Shown in pieces: positions 13,424-21,904 of a stretch of 25,689 nucleotides of DNA (the first letter of the stretch is position 1; every line of letters starts with the position of its first letter). The stretch spans positions 1 to 25,689 of the forward strand of contig CAXYVG010000054.1 in NCBI GenBank assembly GCA_964292325.1, given 5' to 3'. The notes beneath the pieces are model-generated. The model had not been told where the DNA came from. It was given only the letters and a program-made list of their open reading frames with translations, and ran no database searches. The stretch is from CTSoil-075 sp964292325 (GTDB lineage: Bacteria > Bacillota > Negativicutes > DSM-13327). The position numbers and the translations under genes are program-made.

Positions 13424-15937
13424 ATGAAAACACTACCAATTGAAGAGGTTTTAATCGAATTGAAAGAACAGCTCTTTTGCCAGAGGAATGTTGTTCTTGT
13501 AGCACCACCAGGGGCGGGAAAAACGACTCGTGTTCCTTTGGCTTTATTAGAGGAAGTTTGGCTTAAAGGACAGCGTATATTAATGTTAGAACCTCGGCGT
13601 TTGGCAACTCGCTCAGTAGCGGGTTATATGTCAGAGTTTCTTGGAGAACAGGTAGGACAAACGGTTGGTTATCGCATTCGGTTTGATACTTGTATCGGTC
13701 CTAAGACGCGGATTGAGGTCATTACAGAAGGGATTCTTACTCGTATGTTACAGAAGGACCCTATGCTAGAAAATGTAGGTTTGATCATTTTTGATGAATT
13801 TCATGAACGTAGTATACATGCTGATTTAGGTTTAGCACTATGTTTGCAAGCGCAAGCGTTGCTGAGAGAAGATCTAAAGATTTTGGTCATGTCTGCGACA
13901 CTCGATGCATCTACTGTTGCTAAGATGATGGATGATGCGCCGATTATTGTCAGTGAAGGTAGAAGTTTTCCTGTAGACACCCATTATGTAACTCGCCCGA
14001 TTACAGGTCCTATTGGGATAGCGGTTGTTCATAAGATACAGGAAGTCATTCGAGATACACAAGGGGATATGCTAGTGTTTTTACCTGGTGTCGGGGAAAT
14101 TCACTGGGTGGCATCTAGGATACTAGCATTGGGTATGGGAGAAGAGGTAACAATTGCCAAACTATATGGCACCTTACCACAGGCTGCTCAAGATTTAGCC
14201 ATATTACCTGACCCCATAGGTAAGCGTAAGATCATTCTTGCTACCTCTATTGCAGAAACGAGTATTACCGTAGAAGATGTACGCATTGTAATTGATAGCG
14301 GTTTTATGCGCGTCCCTCGATTTTCACCACGTACAGGGATGACTCATCTGGTAACTATCAAGGTATCAAAGGGAGTGGCAGATCAACGGCGTGGTCGGGC
14401 AGGACGCGTCGCATCAGGTATTTGTTATCGCTTGTGGACCAAACAAGAAGAAATATCCCATGAACTATATAGTGCTCCAGAAATTATGGAGGCGGATCTT
14501 GCACCCTTAGTTCTAGAACTTGCGGTATGGGGTGCGAGGGCAGAAGAATTATTGTGGCTTGATTCACCCCCAATGGCTGCTTTTAGTCAAGGAACGGAGC
14601 TGCTTCAGCAATTAGGTGCCTTAGATATAGACGGAAAAATTACACCTCACGGACGTAAGATGGCAGAAGTTGGACTTCATCCACGGCTTTCTCATATGCT
14701 CATACAGGCTAGTTCTTTAGGATATGGTAACTTGGCTTGTGAGATTGCTGCATTACTTGGACAGCGAGATTTATTCCAAGGAGAGAAGAGTGCGCCTGAT
14801 GCAGATTTACGTTTACGTATTGAAGCTCTTCGTCGTGGCAGTTCAAAGTTAGTTGCAGGATATTCTTTGGGTTATACCATGGATATTGGGGTTTATCGCC
14901 GTTTACAAGTTGATATTCGTCACTGGAAAAAGCTTTTTGCTATACCAAAGAGTGAGGTAGATGATATCCATGCGTGTGGGCTGGTATTATCGTTTGCTTA
15001 TCCAGATCGGATTGGTCAAGGACGAGGAGATGGTCGTTTTTTATTGCGCAATGGACGAGGGGCTATTTTTAAAGAACAACAGGCATTAGGAAAAATACCA
15101 TATCTTGTTGCTGCTGAACTTGGCGGAGAAGTTGGGGCGGAAAATCGTATTTTTTTGGCGGCACCAATCGACGAAGGTGAAATAAAGAAGAACTTTAAAG
15201 ACCAGATAGTGGTGCAAGAGATCATTGCCTGGGATCATGAAGTGCAGGCAGTAAGAGCGCGACGATTGGAATCATTAGGAGCCTTGGTGTTTACTAAGAC
15301 CCCGATTCCTGATCCTGATCCAGAAAAAGTCATCTCAGCATTACTAGAGGGTATTGTGCAAAATGGAATCCGAATTCTTCCGTGGACAAAAGGGGCTTGT
15401 CAATTTAGGCAACGTCTTGCCTTTATGCATGATTGTCATCATGAGTGGCCAGATGTATCGGATGAAGGGTTGCTAAGTAATTTACAGGAATGGCTTAGCC
15501 CTTATTTATATGGTATGAGTAGCCGTGAGCATTTGCAAAAACTACAGATGACTACTATTTTAGAATCCATGTTGACTTGGAATCAGCGTCAGCAGCTTGA
15601 TGAGTGGGCATCAACTCATATCACTGTTCCCAGTGGGCAACGTATTCCAATTGATTATAGTCAATCAGACAACCCTGTATTAGCGGTACGCTTACAAGAA
15701 ATGTTCGGCTTACAGCAAACTCCTTTAATCGGACAAGGAAAAGTACCCTTGACGCTACATTTGTTGTCACCTGCTCGAAGGCCAGTGCAGGTGACTAAGG
15801 ATTTAGCAAGTTTTTGGCAAACTACTTATTTTGAAGTCAAAAAAGATTTAATGGGACGTTATCCTAAACACTATTGGCCAGATAATCCGCTAGAAGCGAT
15901 AGCAACTCATAAAATTAGATCCCGCTCTACAAGTTAA
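13424..15937 (+). CDS. hrpB: ATP-dependent RNA helicase HrpB (DEAH-box)
   Basis: HrpB is a DEAH/RHA-type superfamily 2 helicase. Its exact cellular substrate is not established. Motifs in order: Walker A APPGAGKTTRVPLALL (about residues 27-42), LEPRRLATRS, the DEFH box IIFDEFHERS (about 121-130), SATLD (about 155-159), the helicase C-terminal ILATSIAETSITVEDVRIVI (about 272-291) and QRRGRAGRV (about 320-328). A long HrpB-specific C-terminal region follows, including PLTLHLLSPARRPVQVTKDL. I chose ATG 13424 because TGAGGTG (13411-13417) is 6 bases upstream; the GTG at 13415 lies within that site. At 837 residues the length is typical. It is a single-gene unit ended by a bidirectional terminator. 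Confidence 0.95.
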   Translation: MKTLPIEEVLIELKEQLFCQRNVVLVAPPGAGKTTRVPLALLEEVWLKGQRILMLEPRRLATRSVAGYMSEFLGEQVGQTVGYRIRFDTCIGPKTRIEVITEGILTRMLQKDPMLENVGLIIFDEFHERSIHADLGLALCLQAQALLREDLKILVMSATLDASTVAKMMDDAPIIVSEGRSFPVDTHYVTRPITGPIGIAVVHKIQEVIRDTQGDMLVFLPGVGEIHWVASRILALGMGEEVTIAKLYGTLPQAAQDLAILPDPIGKRKIILATSIAETSITVEDVRIVIDSGFMRVPRFSPRTGMTHLVTIKVSKGVADQRRGRAGRVASGICYRLWTKQEEISHELYSAPEIMEADLAPLVLELAVWGARAEELLWLDSPPMAAFSQGTELLQQLGALDIDGKITPHGRKMAEVGLHPRLSHMLIQASSLGYGNLACEIAALLGQRDLFQGEKSAPDADLRLRIEALRRGSSKLVAGYSLGYTMDIGVYRRLQVDIRHWKKLFAIPKSEVDDIHACGLVLSFAYPDRIGQGRGDGRFLLRNGRGAIFKEQQALGKIPYLVAAELGGEVGAENRIFLAAPIDEGEIKKNFKDQIVVQEIIAWDHEVQAVRARRLESLGALVFTKTPIPDPDPEKVISALLEGIVQNGIRILPWTKGACQFRQRLAFMHDCHHEWPDVSDEGLLSNLQEWLSPYLYGMSSREHLQKLQMTTILESMLTWNQRQQLDEWASTHITVPSGQRIPIDYSQSDNPVLAVRLQEMFGLQQTPLIGQGKVPLTLHLLSPARRPVQVTKDLASFWQTTYFEVKKDLMGRYPKHYWPDNPLEAIATHKIRSRSTS

Positions 15938-15947
15938 GTATATGAAA

Positions 15948-15982
15948 ACAATTCCCTAAGCAAATGATGCCTAGGGAATTGT
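15948..15982. terminator. Bidirectional terminator between hrpB and mnmH
   Basis: ACAATTCCCTA (15948-15958) and TAGGGAATTGT (15972-15982) form a perfect 11-bp stem. On the plus side TGCGTTATTTTT follows, and on the minus side TTTTCATA follows. It sits between the two convergent stop codons, starting 11 bases after hrpB and 4 bases from the end of mnmH. Confidence 0.8.
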
Positions 15983-15986
15983 TGCG

Positions 15987-17021
15987 TTATTTTTGTACCA
16001 TCTCTACAATTTTTGCTGTTGCTTGGTCTAAGTCTTCAGCACTGATTATTGCATCATACGTAACGTTTTTGGGATTTTCGAAGCCATATAACAGATCATA
16101 ATAATCAGTGAGCAACGTGGTGACTAATTCTTCAATATGATTATTGGTTAGGCATTCTAGTAAAAATGCCGTTTTTTTCTTACCTAAGTTTTTTGAAATG
16201 GCTTGAATGCTTTGTTGTATTTTTTCTTTATCAATTGAACCATCTTGACTATACTCAGCAATTAATCGCTGCACTCTTGTTGGCACACTTGCTTGCACTA
16301 GTATTTTTTTACCTGACAGCATTCGTTGATATAAGACTTTCGGTATATAGACATTACCGATTCGATTGCTTTCGCATTCCACAATAAAATAGGGTTTCGT
16401 TTGTAATTCTTCTAAGTGATCTAAAATTGCAGCTTCAAACATAGACATTGGTGTGCTATTGCCGAGCCCGATTTGTCCAAAGACGGAACCACGGTGATTG
16501 GCAAGCTCTTCTAAATTAATGATTGGGATTCCTTGTGATGACAATTTATCGAGGATCGTTGTTTTTCCAACTCCTGTGGCGCCATGCAATACTAAAATTT
16601 GGGGTTTTATCTCAAATGATTCCAAGTGATCTAGCACATAGCGACGATAGGATTTATAGCCGCCAGCCAGCTGAAATGCCGCAATATTTAGCATGTCCAA
16701 AATATTGACAATGGACCTAGAGCGCATTCCACCGCGCCAGCAATAGATAACAATCTGAACGTTTTGTTTTGCATACGCTGTGATGGTTTTTATTATGGCA
16801 GGCAATTTTGGTGATACAACTTCTACCCCTAGTTGCTTGGCAGCATCAACACTGACTTGTTTATATAATGTACCAACAGTAGCTCTTTCTTCGTTGGTGA
16901 ATATAGGAACATTGATTGCTTCCGGTAAGTGTCCTTCAGCAAATTCCTTTGGTGTACGGACATCAATAAACAATCGATTAGGTAATGGTATCGCATCTTG
17001 GATAGAAATAATTTTGCACAA
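15987..17021 (-). CDS. mnmH: tRNA 2-selenouridine synthase (rhodanese + P-loop)
   Basis: This enzyme (SelU/MnmH) replaces sulfur by selenium in 2-thiouridine at the tRNA wobble position, using selenophosphate from SelD. The N-terminal rhodanese domain has FIDVRTPKEFAEGHLPEAIN (residues 18-37) and the catalytic loop IYCWRGGMRSRS (92-103) with C94. The C-terminal P-loop domain starts with Walker A LHGATGVGKTTIL (145-157), followed by LEELANHRGSVFGQIGLG. At 344 residues it is full length. The only reasonable start is a TTG at 17021: the codon before the adjacent GAA is a stop (TAA), and no in-frame ATG precedes the rhodanese motif. Its ribosome site is weak, suggesting low expression. It is divergent from selD, its substrate supplier. 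Confidence 0.93.
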   Translation of the reverse strand: MCKIISIQDAIPLPNRLFIDVRTPKEFAEGHLPEAINVPIFTNEERATVGTLYKQVSVDAAKQLGVEVVSPKLPAIIKTITAYAKQNVQIVIYCWRGGMRSRSIVNILDMLNIAAFQLAGGYKSYRRYVLDHLESFEIKPQILVLHGATGVGKTTILDKLSSQGIPIINLEELANHRGSVFGQIGLGNSTPMSMFEAAILDHLEELQTKPYFIVECESNRIGNVYIPKVLYQRMLSGKKILVQASVPTRVQRLIAEYSQDGSIDKEKIQQSIQAISKNLGKKKTAFLLECLTNNHIEELVTTLLTDYYDLLYGFENPKNVTYDAIISAEDLDQATAKIVEMVQK

Positions 17022-17062
17022 TTCTTATTTACCGATTTAACCTTTCTCTTTATTCTATTCAT

Positions 17063-17071
17063 ATTATAGCA
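17063..17071 (-). promoter_or_regulatory. Extended -10 promoter of mnmH
   Basis: On the minus strand TGCTATAAT gives a perfect TATAAT (17063-17068 in plus coordinates) with the TGn extension. No good -35 box stands upstream. Transcription would start about 35 bases before the TTG start codon. Confidence 0.5.
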
Positions 17072-17141
17072 GAAAAATCATTCACTTCGGTTTAGTTTGG
17101 ACATTTTTTGTTGGAGAGATGTCGAATTTTTATATGAAATT

Positions 17142-17183
17142 ATACAAATACACGAAAATAGGGAGGTTTTCGTGTATTTGTAT
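17142..17183. promoter_or_regulatory. 17-bp perfect hairpin upstream of selD
   Basis: A 17-base arm at 17142-17158 (ATACAAATACACGAAAA) is exactly complementary to 17167-17183. The 8-base loop TAGGGAGG resembles a ribosome-binding site. No T-run follows on either side, so it is not a normal terminator. It lies between the divergent mnmH and selD genes, about 105 bases before the selD start. A TATAAT at 17208-17213 lies downstream of it, so it may be a DNA-level element near the selD promoter or part of an RNA leader. Its role is unknown. Confidence 0.6.
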
Positions 17184-17287
17184 GGTAATATTGGTATATA
17201 CGTAAACTATAATGTAGTATATGGTCATTTAAGAACTGGAGAATGATGCTAGCGCACTAGATAGTTTGGAAAGGATGAGTATAAAGT

Positions 17288-18310
17288 ATGCATGAGGAGA
17301 TTGTATTTTGTAAAGGCGGAGGTTGCACCGCGAAACTAGGGCCGGGAATGTTATCTTCCGTTCTTCAGAAGTTGCCTAAGGGTACAGATCCACATTTGTT
17401 AGTAGGGTTTGATAGCTCTGACGATGCAGCAGTATATCAGTTAACAGATGATTTAGCGGTTGTTCAGACATTGGATTTTTTTCCGCCGATGGTGGACGAT
17501 CCTTATACTTTTGGACAGATTGCAGCGGCCAATGCTCTTTCTGATATATATGCAATGGGAGGACAAGTTAAGACGGCGCTCAATATTGTGTGCTTTCCTG
17601 AAAAAATGGATTTGAATATTTTGGGAGAAATCATGCGGGGCGGGAATGAAAAAGTTCAGGAGGCAGGAGGAGTCCTAGTAGGTGGACATTCTATTGCTGA
17701 CAGTGATGTGAAATATGGTCTTTCTGTAATGGGCACCATCCATCCAGATAAGATTTACAAGAATAACGCTTGCCAAGAGGGCGATCAACTGCTTTTAACC
17801 AAACCTTTAGGGGTAGGTATCGTTTGTACTGCCCAGCGAGTAGGGGAGAGTTCTACAAAAGCGATGGAGCTGGCTGTTCGTTCTATGACCACACTTAATA
17901 AATATGCAGCGGAAATTATTGGAAAGTACCAGGTGCATGCTTGTACAGATGTAACGGGTTTTGGTTTTCTAGGTCATCTTCAAGAGATGTTAGGAGATGA
18001 TTTGGGGGCTGAGATCGATAGTCTGCAAGTACCCTATATTCCCGAGGCGGTTCATTATGTAAATGAGTTTTTTCTCACGGCAGCTGCGCAGCGAAATCGC
18101 AATCACGTAGGAAATCGAGTAGATTTTAGGAACGTACCTTTCGCTATGGAAGAGATTCTTTTTGATCCACAGACCTCAGGTGGACTTCTAGTCAGCTTGC
18201 CTTCTAAAGATGCAGAACTTGCTTTACATGAGATCAAAGCCTTGGGGATTCCTTGCGGGATCGTTGGAACTGTTACACAAAAAGATGATAAAAGAATGAT
18301 TGTAAGATAA
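17288..18310 (+). CDS. selD: Selenophosphate synthetase (selenide, water dikinase), cysteine form
   Basis: SelD makes monoselenophosphate from selenide and ATP, the selenium donor for selenocysteine, 2-selenouridine and some molybdenum hydroxylases. The active-site loop GGGCTAKLGPG (residues 10-20) has C13 and K16. Many anaerobes carry selenocysteine at the first of these positions, but here the codon is TGC, not TGA. Further family stretches are GFDSSDDAAVYQL, FGQIAAANALSDIYAMGG (about 78-95), VGGHSIADSDVKYGLSVMG (about 141-159), DVTGFGFLGH and FDPQTSGGLL near the end. At 340 residues it is full length. The ribosome site AAAGGATG precedes ATG 17288. It heads the run selD-yedF-desulfurase-DUF3343. 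Confidence 0.96.
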   Translation: MHEEIVFCKGGGCTAKLGPGMLSSVLQKLPKGTDPHLLVGFDSSDDAAVYQLTDDLAVVQTLDFFPPMVDDPYTFGQIAAANALSDIYAMGGQVKTALNIVCFPEKMDLNILGEIMRGGNEKVQEAGGVLVGGHSIADSDVKYGLSVMGTIHPDKIYKNNACQEGDQLLLTKPLGVGIVCTAQRVGESSTKAMELAVRSMTTLNKYAAEIIGKYQVHACTDVTGFGFLGHLQEMLGDDLGAEIDSLQVPYIPEAVHYVNEFFLTAAAQRNRNHVGNRVDFRNVPFAMEEILFDPQTSGGLLVSLPSKDAELALHEIKALGIPCGIVGTVTQKDDKRMIVR

Positions 18311-18323
18311 GGAGAGAATAAAA

Positions 18324-18935
18324 ATGAAGCAAACCTTAGATGCTAGAGGGAAAGCATGTCCAATACCGGTTGTAGAAACTAAGAAAGTATTAGCAACACT
18401 TCAGGACGGAGATACTGTAGAGGTAGCGGTAGACAATTTTATTGCGGTACAGAATTTAAGTAAAATGGCTGCGCAGAAGCATATTGAGGTATCTTCGGAA
18501 AAACAAGATGAGAATCACTATCTTGTTACGCTGACAGTGACGAAAGCTTCCAGCAATGAAAAAACAGAAAAAACAGTTTGTATTCCTGATAGCAGAATCG
18601 ATAAGACCGTTGTCGTGCTTTCTTCTGATAAAATGGGAGAAGGGGATGAAAAATTAGGCCGTACCCTTATGAAGGGTTTTATTTATGCTTTGACCGAACA
18701 AGATCAATTGCCTGAAACGATTTTGTTATATAATAACGGCGCAAAACTATCAGTAGAGGGCTCGGATTCTCTGGCAGATTTTAAACTTTTAGAATCTCAG
18801 GGCGTGGAGATATTAACTTGTGGAACCTGCCTAAATCATTATGGACTGGCTGAGAAATTAGCGGTAGGATCGGTTACGAATATGTATGTAATCGTAGAGA
18901 AACAAATACAGGCAACAAAGATTGTAAACCCATAA
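18324..18935 (+). CDS. yedF: Selenium metabolism protein YedF (TusA-like + DsrE-like)
   Basis: YedF is a sulfurtransferase-like protein regularly encoded with selD and thought to take part in selenium handling; its exact reaction is unproven. The N-terminal TusA-like domain carries ARGKACPIPVVETKK (residues 7-21) with C12. The C-terminal DsrE-like domain (about 90-200) carries VVVLSSDKMGEG, ETILLYNNGAKL and EILTCGTCLNHYGL with C166 and C169. At 203 residues it has the usual two-domain length. It starts 13 bases after selD with GGAGAG before the ATG, so the genes share a transcript. Confidence 0.93.
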   Translation: MKQTLDARGKACPIPVVETKKVLATLQDGDTVEVAVDNFIAVQNLSKMAAQKHIEVSSEKQDENHYLVTLTVTKASSNEKTEKTVCIPDSRIDKTVVVLSSDKMGEGDEKLGRTLMKGFIYALTEQDQLPETILLYNNGAKLSVEGSDSLADFKLLESQGVEILTCGTCLNHYGLAEKLAVGSVTNMYVIVEKQIQATKIVNP

Positions 18936-18972
18936 GAAAAAACAAGGAAATTATTTAACGAGAGGATCGATT

Positions 18973-20115
18973 ATGATTTATTTAGATCATGCGGCAACTT
19001 CTTTTCATAAGCCGCCAGAGGTAGCTACCGCTGTTTATCATGCTTTGCAAGGTATTGGAAATAGTGGACGTGGTGCACATGGCGCATCGTTAGATGCCAG
19101 TCGCCAGATATATAAAACCAGAGAGACAATTGCAAACTTATTTCATGTGGGAGATCCATCACGAGTCGTATTCACCTTAAATGCTACGGAGGGGCTGAAT
19201 ATTGCGATTCAAGGTCTTTTAAAGCCTGGTGATCATTGCATTACCACAGCTCTCGAACATAATAGTGTATTACGACCCCTATATTTGATGGAGAAGCGGG
19301 GCGTTAGCCTGACAGTGGTTCCAGCAGATCAAAAAGGGTGTATTGCGATAGAAGATATAGAAGCTGCAGTTCGTGCAGAAACCAAGGCAGTGGTATTGAC
19401 CCATGCCTCCAATGTGATAGGCAATGTTCTTGACATTGAGAGAATAGGTAAGGTCTGCAAACAACATAACCTTTTATTTATCTTAGATGCCTCTCAGAGT
19501 GCCGGGTTACTTTCTATCGACATGGAAAAAGTGGGAATATCAGCACTGTGCTGCTCAGGACATAAAAGCCTGCTAGGACCACAGGGGACTGGTGTGCTCT
19601 GCCTAGCTGATGGCGTTCAGCCAGAGCCTCTTAAGGTTGGGGGAACAGGAGTGGACAGCTTTTCCCAGGAAATGCCTTGGATTTTGCCTGCCGCGCTGGA
19701 AGCTGGCACATTAAATACCCATAGTTTAATTGGTCTTTTGGCAGCTTGTGATTACTTGCATACCTATGATCCGTTACGAATCTTTCAAGAAGCAACGGCT
19801 TTGGCAAATCGGTTCATAGATGGTGTCAAAGATTTGCCGGGAGTGACTCTATATGGTGACTTTGATGGAGCCATCAGGACTCCGGTTGTTGCACTTAACC
19901 TACGAGAGATTGATTCGGGAGAAGTTTCGGATGAACTTTTTGAGCGTTTTGGTATTGCAACCAGGGCAGGAGCCCACTGCGCCCCAGGAGTCCACAAGAT
20001 ATTTAAAACGGTGGAGCAGGGTATGGTGCGTTTTAGTTTTTCGCATTTTAATACGAACAGCGAGGTGGATGAAGCCATACGTGCCTTGCGGATTCTGGAG
20101 GAAGAAAGCTTATGA
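18973..20115 (+). CDS. Class V aminotransferase, cysteine desulfurase family (selenium cluster type)
   Basis: This is a PLP-dependent enzyme of the cysteine desulfurase family, in the subgroup that accompanies selD in anaerobes. It would release sulfur or selenium from cysteine or selenocysteine. Landmarks: MIYLDHAATSFHKPP (residues 1-15), TEGLNIAIQGL, ALEHNSVLRPL (93-103), the cofactor-binding ILDASQSAG (170-178) and SGHKSLLGPQGTGVL (195-209) with PLP lysine K198, and the catalytic-cysteine loop TRAGAHCAPGVHK with C336. At 380 residues it is full length. ATG 18973 follows GAGAGGATCG. It is translationally coupled to the next gene by ATGA. Which chalcogen it handles cannot be told from sequence. 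Confidence 0.92.
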   Translation: MIYLDHAATSFHKPPEVATAVYHALQGIGNSGRGAHGASLDASRQIYKTRETIANLFHVGDPSRVVFTLNATEGLNIAIQGLLKPGDHCITTALEHNSVLRPLYLMEKRGVSLTVVPADQKGCIAIEDIEAAVRAETKAVVLTHASNVIGNVLDIERIGKVCKQHNLLFILDASQSAGLLSIDMEKVGISALCCSGHKSLLGPQGTGVLCLADGVQPEPLKVGGTGVDSFSQEMPWILPAALEAGTLNTHSLIGLLAACDYLHTYDPLRIFQEATALANRFIDGVKDLPGVTLYGDFDGAIRTPVVALNLREIDSGEVSDELFERFGIATRAGAHCAPGVHKIFKTVEQGMVRFSFSHFNTNSEVDEAIRALRILEEESL

Positions 20116-20348
20116 GACCAAAAGAATTGCAATGCGTAGTGACCTTCCAAACGACTACGGAAGCTATGGCTTTTGAAGAAGCTGCTAAAAAAGAAGGGTT
20201 AAGCGGTCGCATCATTCCGCTGCCAAGAGCGATTGGCGCTGGATGTGGTCTGGCATGGCGAGAAAATCCAGAGTATAGAGATTCACTTGAAAAGCTTATT
20301 AGTAAGCAGCAGCTTGGATATGACAGAATATATGAATTGGTGATTTAA
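20112..20348 (+). CDS. DUF3343 putative Se/S carrier-like protein
   Basis: This 78-residue protein matches the DUF3343 (Se/S carrier-like) family. Family features are the N-terminal strand QCVVTFQTTTEAMAFEEAAK (residues 7-26) and the central RIIPLPRAIGAGCGLAWR (33-50), whose cysteine after GAG is the likely chalcogen-carrying residue. Its start overlaps the desulfurase stop (ATGA at 20112-20115), which fits a small acceptor protein made together with the desulfurase that loads it (inference). It is the last gene before the strong terminator. Confidence 0.9.
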   Translation: MRPKELQCVVTFQTTTEAMAFEEAAKKEGLSGRIIPLPRAIGAGCGLAWRENPEYRDSLEKLISKQQLGYDRIYELVI

Positions 20349-20383
20349 GTGGTTGTAACATCCTACTTGTAGTTATATCGTGA

Positions 20384-20438
20384 AATAGCCGGTTATGGTA
20401 GCTAAAAACTACTATAACCGGCTATTGTTTAATTTTTA
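20384..20438 (+). terminator. Terminator of the selenium operon
   Basis: An 18-base arm at 20384-20401 (AATAGCCGGTTATGGTAG) pairs with 20409-20426 with a single G-T pair. A 7-base loop separates the arms, and GTTTAATTTTT follows. It starts 36 bases after the DUF3343 stop. Confidence 0.88.
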
Positions 20439-20508
20439 AGGCTGGAAAAGGTAAAATTATCATAATGATGGGCAATATATATATAAGATAAAAATGGAGT
20501 GTGAGGAA

Positions 20509-21834
20509 ATGGATACAGAACATAAAAGATTTTCTCGGCGAAAGTTTATAAAGATTGCTGGCGGAATCACTGTAGGTGCCTTTGGTCTGTATACATTCCT
20601 ACCGGGTATGCGAGCATGGTCACAGCAGATGGTTGACTCGGCAAAAGCGATTGCTGGGCACTATCTGCCGATCGGTGACATGATAGATGTATTATCGGTC
20701 CGCCAAATTATCACGGAGGATAGTTCTAATTCGCGGACAATCATGTGGCAGTCGGAACTTGCCGAAAAAGATGCTATCGTAGAATATCGGAGAAAAGGCA
20801 AAAAGGATATAAAATCCAACATGGCAACCAATGAGGAATTTACCGATAAGAAAACGATGACCTATATACATATGGCTGTGTTGAATGATTTAACAGCGGG
20901 GACGCAATATGAATACCGCGTAGGCTATGGCAGTAGACGCAGTGATTGGCATGATTTGCATACCGATGATGGGGGCGCCTTTAAGGCGCTAATTTTCCCC
21001 GATTCTCAGTCTAGTGACTACCGTGATTGGAATAATCTTGCCCAGTTAGCCAGAAAGAACAATCCAGATGCGGCTTTCTTTGTCAATATGGGCGATCTGG
21101 TTGATAACGGCGAGGATCACAGCCAGTGGCGGGCGTGGTTTCATGGCGTCGATGGTATCATCGATACCATTCCTGTAGCACCAGTCTTGGGAAACCATGA
21201 AACTTATAATTTGGACTGGAAAGTGCGGATGCCAGAGGCTTATCTACATCTCTTTTCTTTGCCGGAAAATGGTGATGTCGAGCGCCGGAATCAGTTTTAT
21301 TCCTTTAACTACGGACCGGTTCATTTCATTGTTTTGAACACGCAGTTTGACGAAATGGAACCATTCCAGCCAGGTCTTTTGGATGCAGAAAAGAAATGGT
21401 TCATAAATGATATGGCAAGCGCTCAGAAAAAGTGGAAAATTGTATTGATGCATAAAGATGTTTTGACCTATGAACACAGCAACCGGAGCGACCGTCAGGC
21501 GGGAATTTCGGATATTGGCAAACAGTGGATGCCGTTATTTGATCAATTTGGCATTGATGCTGTACTTACAGGACATCTTCACACTTACCGTCGTCGTGAG
21601 CATTTATATAACTTCCAGCCGGATATGCGCGGTCCGCTCTATATCGTTACCGGCGTCGCTGGAAATGTACGCTATCCGAATATATGGGTAAATCATCCCT
21701 TTGATAAGACCGTAGCTCCACAGCCAGAAACCAATAATTACATGACGCTGGAGGTAGCGGAAAATACCTTGAAATTAGCGTCATTTCTGCCATCAGGAGA
21801 ACAGATTGATCAAGTGGAGATCGCTAAAATTTAA
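20509..21834 (+). CDS. Tat-exported purple-acid-phosphatase-like metallophosphoesterase
   Basis: This is a secreted calcineurin-like phosphoesterase with an N-terminal purple acid phosphatase (fibronectin-like) domain. The N-terminus has a twin-arginine signal, FSRRKFIKIAGG, followed by a hydrophobic stretch (residues about 8-35), so export would be by the Tat pathway, usually for a metal-loaded, folded enzyme. The PAP N-domain (about 55-155) contains RTIMWQSE and GTQYEYRVGYG. The catalytic domain has FPDSQS (about 164-169), MGDLVDNGEDHSQW (about 197-210), LGNHETYN (about 229-236), LMHKD and LTGHLHTYRRRE (about 352-363). The first motif reads DSQ rather than the more common DxH. ATG 20509 is preferred over 20494 because GGAG (20496-20499) stands 9 bases upstream. 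The substrate is unknown. It is a single-gene unit of 441 residues. Confidence 0.88.
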   Translation: MDTEHKRFSRRKFIKIAGGITVGAFGLYTFLPGMRAWSQQMVDSAKAIAGHYLPIGDMIDVLSVRQIITEDSSNSRTIMWQSELAEKDAIVEYRRKGKKDIKSNMATNEEFTDKKTMTYIHMAVLNDLTAGTQYEYRVGYGSRRSDWHDLHTDDGGAFKALIFPDSQSSDYRDWNNLAQLARKNNPDAAFFVNMGDLVDNGEDHSQWRAWFHGVDGIIDTIPVAPVLGNHETYNLDWKVRMPEAYLHLFSLPENGDVERRNQFYSFNYGPVHFIVLNTQFDEMEPFQPGLLDAEKKWFINDMASAQKKWKIVLMHKDVLTYEHSNRSDRQAGISDIGKQWMPLFDQFGIDAVLTGHLHTYRRREHLYNFQPDMRGPLYIVTGVAGNVRYPNIWVNHPFDKTVAPQPETNNYMTLEVAENTLKLASFLPSGEQIDQVEIAKI

Positions 21835-21904
21835 AAATGTCCTTTCAATATAGTTTATACAAAATGATTTTCCCTGTGAAATAAGCAAGTGTAGATGATA
21901 TATG

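Noticed and set aside
17318..17326. Selenocysteine (TGA) in the SelD active site
   Set aside because: The codon at the active-site position is TGC (cysteine); no in-frame TGA occurs in the gene.
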